A DNA stretch of 64,000 bases, from the NCBI RefSeq assembly GCF_041725775.1, contig NZ_JBEUEL010000012.1, positions 10,136-74,135 of the forward strand. Reading direction: 5' to 3'. Origin of the DNA: Pueribacillus sp041725775 (GTDB lineage Bacteria; Bacillota; Bacilli; Bacillales; UBA6769). Positions 60,107 through 64,000 of the stretch are shown piece after piece (the first letter of the stretch is position 1; every line of letters begins with the position of its first letter). The notes beneath the pieces were generated by a model. The model did no database searches, had not been told where the DNA came from, and worked only from the letters and a program-made list of their open reading frames with translations. The position numbers were made by a program, and so were the translations under genes.

Positions 60107-62818
60107 ATGTCGAACAAAGATGTGTACAATGCAAAAAAATCATTTGAATCAAATGGAAAAACGTATCACTATTACGACTTAAATGTTCTAGAAGAAGCAG
60201 GAGTAGGTAAAGTTTCTCAACTCCCTTATTCAATTAAAGTGCTTCTTGAATCAGTTCTTCGGCAATATGATGGTAAAGTCATTCAAAAAGAACATGTTGA
60301 AAACCTTGCAAAATGGGGTACTGATGAGTTAAAGGAAATCGACGTCCCATTTAAGCCTTCACGAGTCATTTTACAAGACTTTACAGGTGTGCCTGCAGTT
60401 GTTGATTTAGCATCCCTTCGTGGAGCTATGGCAGCTATGGGTGGTGATCCTGAACAAATCAATCCGGAAATCCCAGTGGATCTCGTCATTGACCACTCTG
60501 TTCAAGTTGATAAATATGCGTCTCAAGAAGCATTAGAATTTAATATGAAGAGAGAATTTGAGCGAAACCAAGAACGTTATAAATTTTTGAAGTGGGCTCA
60601 AAATGCATTTGATAATTATCGTGCGGTTCCACCAGCAACAGGAATTGTTCACCAAGTTAACTTAGAATACTTGGCTTCTGTCGTTCAGACATCTGAAGTT
60701 GATGGCGAAAATGTAGCCTATCCTGACTCACTCGTCGGTACAGACTCACATACGACAATGATTAATGGTTTAGGAGTACTTGGATGGGGTGTAGGAGGTA
60801 TTGAAGCAGAGGCAGGAATGCTCGGTCAACCTTCATACTTCCCTGTTCCTGAAGTCATCGGCGTAAAATTAACTGGAACATTGCCAAGTGGAACGAATGC
60901 TACAGATTTGGCACTTAAAGTAACACAAGTGTTACGTGAGAAAAATGTTGTCGGTAAGTTCGTCGAATTTTACGGGCCAGCTTTATCTTCAATGCCTTTA
61001 GCTGACCGTGCAACAGTATCAAATATGGCACCAGAATATGGAGCAACTTGCGGATTTTTCCCTGTTGATGAAGAAACGCTTGATTATTTACGTTTGACAG
61101 GTCGTAGCGAAGAACAAATTAAATTAGTGGAAGATTATTGTAAAGCTAACGGCTTGTTCTATACGGCAGACGCTGAAGAACCTGTCTTTACAGAAACTGT
61201 AGAAATTGATCTTTCAACGTTAGAGCCTAGTCTTTCAGGTCCAAAACGTCCGCAAGACTTAATCCCGCTTTCACAAATGAAAAAATCATTTAATGAAGCA
61301 CTTGTAGCACCACAAGGAAACCATGGATTCGGTCTTGATAAAGATGAGATTAACCGAGAAGTGACTGTGAAATTTACTGACGGTAGCGAAACGGTTATGA
61401 AAACAGGCGCAGTAGCGATCGCAGCAATTACAAGCTGTACGAATACGTCAAACCCATCTGTTATGATTGGCGCCGGATTGCTCGCTAAAAAAGCAATTGA
61501 AAAAGGTTTGAAAGTACCTTCATACGTTAAAACAAGCTTAGCTCCAGGTTCTAAAGTTGTTACACAGTATTTAAACGATTCTGGACTCACACCATATCTA
61601 AATGAACTTGGTTTTGACACAGTTGGATACGGTTGTACTACTTGTATCGGAAACTCTGGACCATTGCTTCCAGAAATCGAACAAGCGATTTCTGAATCTG
61701 ATTTAACAGTTGCATCTGTTTTATCTGGTAACCGTAACTTTGAGGGAAGAATTCACCCGTTAATTAAAGCAAACTATTTAGCTTCGCCACCGCTCGTTGT
61801 CGCGTATGCGTTAGCAGGTTCAGTAAACTTTGATTTACAACATGATTCGTTTGGAAAAGATAAAGATGGGAACGATGTTTATCTAAAAGATATTTGGCCA
61901 ACTCTTGAAGAAGTAAAAGAAGTCATGGCGCAAACTGTGACACCTGAAATCTTTAGAAAAGAGTATGCTCGTGTCTTTGATAGTAATGAAGAATGGAACA
62001 AACTTGAAACAACGTCTGAAGAGCTTTACAACTGGGACGAAGATTCAACATATATTCAAAACCCACCATTTTTCGTTAACTTATCTTCGGATCCTGAAGA
62101 AATTAAGCCACTTAGCGGGTTAAGAGTTATTGGTAAGTTCGGTGATTCAGTCACAACTGACCACATCTCACCAGCTGGTGCAATTGCTAAGGATATGCCT
62201 GCAGGGCAATATTTAATTGACAAAGGTGTTCGTCCAATTGACTTTAACTCATACGGCTCTCGTCGTGGAAATCATGAAGTGATGATGCGTGGCACGTTTG
62301 CAAACATCCGTATTCGTAACCAAGTCGCTTCTGGAACAGAAGGCGGATGGACGACATACTGGCCTACAGGAGAAGTGATGCCGATTTATGACGCGGCTAT
62401 GAAATATAAAGAAGATAACACTGGGCTCGTTGTTATCGCTGGCGAAGATTACGGTATGGGGAGTTCACGTGACTGGGCTGCGAAAGGTACGAACTTGCTC
62501 GGAATCAAGACCGTTATCGCACAGAGTTTCGAACGGATTCACCGTAGCAACCTCGTACTAATGGGTGTACTGCCTTTACAATTTAAACAAGGTGATAGTG
62601 CAGAATCACTAGGCTTAACAGGCAAAGAAACATTTGAAGTTCAAATTGACGAAAATGTAAAACCTCGTCAAATTGTAAAAGTTGTTGCAACTGATGAAAA
62701 CGGAAGTAAAAAAGAGTTTGAAGTCATCGCTCGTTTTGATAGTGAAGTTGAAATTGATTACTATCGTCACGGTGGTATCCTACAAATGGTATTACGTGAA
62801 AAGTTAGCATCAAAATAA
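60107..62818 (+). CDS. citB: Aconitate hydratase
   Basis: Aconitase isomerises citrate to isocitrate in the citrate cycle; in Bacilli it also binds RNA when the iron cluster is lost. The 903-residue product has the three cluster cysteines C444 (TSCTNTS), C510 and C513 (GYGCTTCIGNSGP), as well as GTDSHTTMINGLG and the C-terminal swivel domain with YGMGSSRDWAAKG. ATG 60107 follows GAGGAGGGG. A terminator follows, then a group II intron fragment. Confidence 0.97.
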   Translation: MSNKDVYNAKKSFESNGKTYHYYDLNVLEEAGVGKVSQLPYSIKVLLESVLRQYDGKVIQKEHVENLAKWGTDELKEIDVPFKPSRVILQDFTGVPAVVDLASLRGAMAAMGGDPEQINPEIPVDLVIDHSVQVDKYASQEALEFNMKREFERNQERYKFLKWAQNAFDNYRAVPPATGIVHQVNLEYLASVVQTSEVDGENVAYPDSLVGTDSHTTMINGLGVLGWGVGGIEAEAGMLGQPSYFPVPEVIGVKLTGTLPSGTNATDLALKVTQVLREKNVVGKFVEFYGPALSSMPLADRATVSNMAPEYGATCGFFPVDEETLDYLRLTGRSEEQIKLVEDYCKANGLFYTADAEEPVFTETVEIDLSTLEPSLSGPKRPQDLIPLSQMKKSFNEALVAPQGNHGFGLDKDEINREVTVKFTDGSETVMKTGAVAIAAITSCTNTSNPSVMIGAGLLAKKAIEKGLKVPSYVKTSLAPGSKVVTQYLNDSGLTPYLNELGFDTVGYGCTTCIGNSGPLLPEIEQAISESDLTVASVLSGNRNFEGRIHPLIKANYLASPPLVVAYALAGSVNFDLQHDSFGKDKDGNDVYLKDIWPTLEEVKEVMAQTVTPEIFRKEYARVFDSNEEWNKLETTSEELYNWDEDSTYIQNPPFFVNLSSDPEEIKPLSGLRVIGKFGDSVTTDHISPAGAIAKDMPAGQYLIDKGVRPIDFNSYGSRRGNHEVMMRGTFANIRIRNQVASGTEGGWTTYWPTGEVMPIYDAAMKYKEDNTGLVVIAGEDYGMGSSRDWAAKGTNLLGIKTVIAQSFERIHRSNLVLMGVLPLQFKQGDSAESLGLTGKETFEVQIDENVKPRQIVKVVATDENGSKKEFEVIARFDSEVEIDYYRHGGILQMVLREKLASK

Positions 62819-62845
62819 GAAAGCCCCGAGAGGCTTTCTTTTTTT
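62819..62845 (+). terminator. Intrinsic terminator after citB
   Basis: A seven-base stem GAAAGCC / GGCTTTC with a six-base loop is followed by seven T (62839-62845). Intron sequence begins at the next base. Confidence 0.9.
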
Positions 62846-63064
62846 GTGTGCGCCAGGCATGGCGACTATCTAGGCGGTGAAAGTCCACTGTGGGGGTACA
62901 CATCAACCAACCACTAGAGAAGCGCAAGATTCTTACCGTGAGGTAAGTGCTGAAGGAAGCGTGTATTAAATATTTTGGCTCGACGAATAGAAATCTGATA
63001 CGAAGGCTTTATAGGCGGATAAGACTCCACAACAAGTCAAAGTCCAAAAGAAGTGCGGTAACCC
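62846..63064 (+). mobile_element. Group II intron 5' fragment (domain I)
   Basis: The sequence starts with GTGTGCGCCAGGCATGGCG and continues with GGTGAAAGTCC, CTGAAGGAAGC, and GGATAAGACTCCACAACAAG then CAAAGTCC. These segments appear in the same order in common bacterial group II introns that begin GUGUG. No intron-encoded reverse transcriptase and no 3' end are present. The fragment begins right after the T run of the citB terminator and stops where the IS21-type left end begins. Confidence 0.82.
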
Positions 63065-63079
63065 TGTTTATGATAACTT

Positions 63080-63116
63080 AAAAGTGATCCACCATGACAA
63101 TTGAAAACTGATCCAC
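63080..63116 (+). repeat. Terminal direct repeats of the IS21-type element
   Basis: AAAAGTGATCCAC (63080-63092) and AAAACTGATCCAC (63104-63116) differ at one base and lie 24 bp apart, as in the transposase-binding repeats of IS21 relatives. Confidence 0.75.
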
Positions 63117-63174
63117 TCTTGATAGAAAATAACCCTAACGATTCTAGTTAGGGGGATATTCAGGAGTGATTACA

Positions 63175-64000
63175 TTGACAGAAAAACAAACGATTATCCA
63201 ATTACATCTAGAGGAGATGAGTAAAAGAAAGATTGCCAAAAAGATGAAAAAATCACGGAATACAGTTGCGAAATATATTCAAGAATTTGAGAACAGTAAA
63301 GAGGAGGATGTGCGTAACCTTCCGTTTACAGAAGAGATTTTAAAGCCACCCACTTACAAAAAGAGACAAGGCAAAAAACGAGTCTTAACTGAAAACTACG
63401 TGGCTATATTAAAGAAAATGAATGGAAACGTAAGCATTACATGGGAAAGCAACAAATGAAAATCGTGGATATGCATGAAAAGCTACTTAAAGATAAGCAT
63501 GCGATCAGCTATACAACGGTTCGCAATTTTGTGAATGAAGAAGCCGCAAAATCAAAAGAAGTCTTTATTCGGCGACACTCAGAACCAGGATATGAAGTCG
63601 AGTTTGATTGGGGTGAAGTCAAGCTAGAGATTGACGGAAAAATAAAAAGCTATTCTCTTGCCGTCTTTACACTGGCTTATAGTAACTATCGTTTCGCAAA
63701 ACTCTATCAATCGGAATCGCAAGTATGTGTTTTAGATGTGCATTCAAAATTTATTGACGACATACAGTTCGTCCCATCCGTCTTCACATACGATAACATG
63801 CGTACGGTTGTTAAAAAGTTCATTGGGACAGAACGAGAGATAACGGATAGTATGAAGCATCTATCCAACTACTACGGCTTTCATATTCGTTTATGCAATC
63901 CAAGAAAAGGCAATGAAAAAGGTCATGTAGAGCGAAGTGTTGAGTTTATTAGACGAAAAGCTTTTTCTTCACTACACACGTTCTCAAGTTTACATGAAGC
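63175..64000 (+). pseudogene. istA: IS21-type transposase IstA, frameshifted and cut by the window end
   Basis: The N-terminal part has a helix-turn-helix (MSKRKIAKKMKKSRNTVAKY) and runs in one frame to a stop at 63457-63459. The rest continues in the -1 frame from somewhere after 63393 and carries the DDE-type residues in EFDWGEVK, FTYDNMRTVV and KGHVERSVEF. So the protein is split by a one-base shift. No classic slippery heptamer stands out in the overlap, which favours a mutation over programmed frameshifting. TTG 63175 is chosen because AGGAG is correctly spaced; GTG 63166 is alternative. The gene is incomplete at the window edge. Confidence 0.8.

Larger units (their letters stand above)
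63065..64000 (+). mobile_element. IS21-family insertion sequence, left part
   Basis: The left end is taken as TGTTTATGATAA at 63065. It is followed by two related 13-mers, AAAAGTGATCCAC and AAAACTGATCCAC, then by an istA-type transposase. Multiple terminal repeats and istA preceding istB are characteristic of the IS21 family. The element continues past the window end, so istB and the right end are not visible. Confidence 0.85.

Noticed and set aside
63370..63379. A6 tract as a programmed frameshift site in istA
   Set aside because: A -1 shift there meets a stop at 63390-63392, so it cannot produce the fused protein.

Overview
This window comes from the chromosome of an endospore-forming Firmicute of the family Bacillaceae. 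It is AT-rich, Shine-Dalgarno sites are strong, and TTG or GTG starts are common. Many sporulation genes are present: dpaA/dpaB, spoIIIE, spoVS, cotE, spoVK, sirA, ylzJ and ymxH. Gene order closely follows the Bacillus subtilis rimP-to-citB arc. Some features (a korAB pair and a dipeptidase between spoVS and miaB, no glnRA after ynbB) suggest a non-subtilis lineage, possibly an alkaliphile-type Bacillus relative. I cannot name the species.

Layout. 1-9.9 kb: translation and RNA cluster (rimP end, nusA, ylxR, ylxQ, infB, ylxP, rbfA, truB, ribC, rpsO, pnp). 10-21 kb: ylxY, mlpA, ymxH, the dipicolinate synthase pair dpaAB, the lysine/DAP genes asd-dapG-dapA, an RNase J2-type gene, a 35-residue membrane protein, tepA and ylzJ. 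21-35.5 kb: spoIIIE, the M16 pair ymfF/ymfH, ymfI, ymfM, pgsA, cinA, a DEAD-box helicase, recA, rny, ymdB and spoVS. 35.9-42.4 kb: an M19 dipeptidase, korA/korB, miaB, ricA and cotE. 42.4-51.7 kb: mutS-mutL-miaA-hfq, spoVK, hflX and ynbB. 51.9-54.5 kb: an accessory stretch with a transglutaminase-like protein, a metallophosphoesterase, a small lysine-rich protein and a HTH/S24-type repressor lying behind lexA. 54.6-62.8 kb: lexA, ynzC, tkt, sirA, yneF, a VanY-type carboxypeptidase, yneK and citB. 62.8-64 kb: a 5' group II intron fragment set on the citB terminator and interrupted by an IS21-family element that runs off the window.

How the genes work together. asd, dapG and dapA make dihydrodipicolinate, which DpaAB oxidises to spore dipicolinic acid; a sigma-K-like promoter precedes dpaA. 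recA and lexA both carry SOS-box-like sites. citB carries a CcpC-type dyad at the expected distance from its promoter, and sirA has Spo0A-like boxes.

The most unusual material is: (i) the lexA-linked repressor, which keeps the S24 serine but has arginine where the catalytic lysine belongs, and whose upstream region holds three ACAACACA copies about 30 bp apart; (ii) three gaps of about 390-480 bp that contain hairpins but no convincing gene; (iii) the intron/IS21 junction. I did not find a clearly new multi-gene defence or mobile system. No tRNA, rRNA or CRISPR array was seen.
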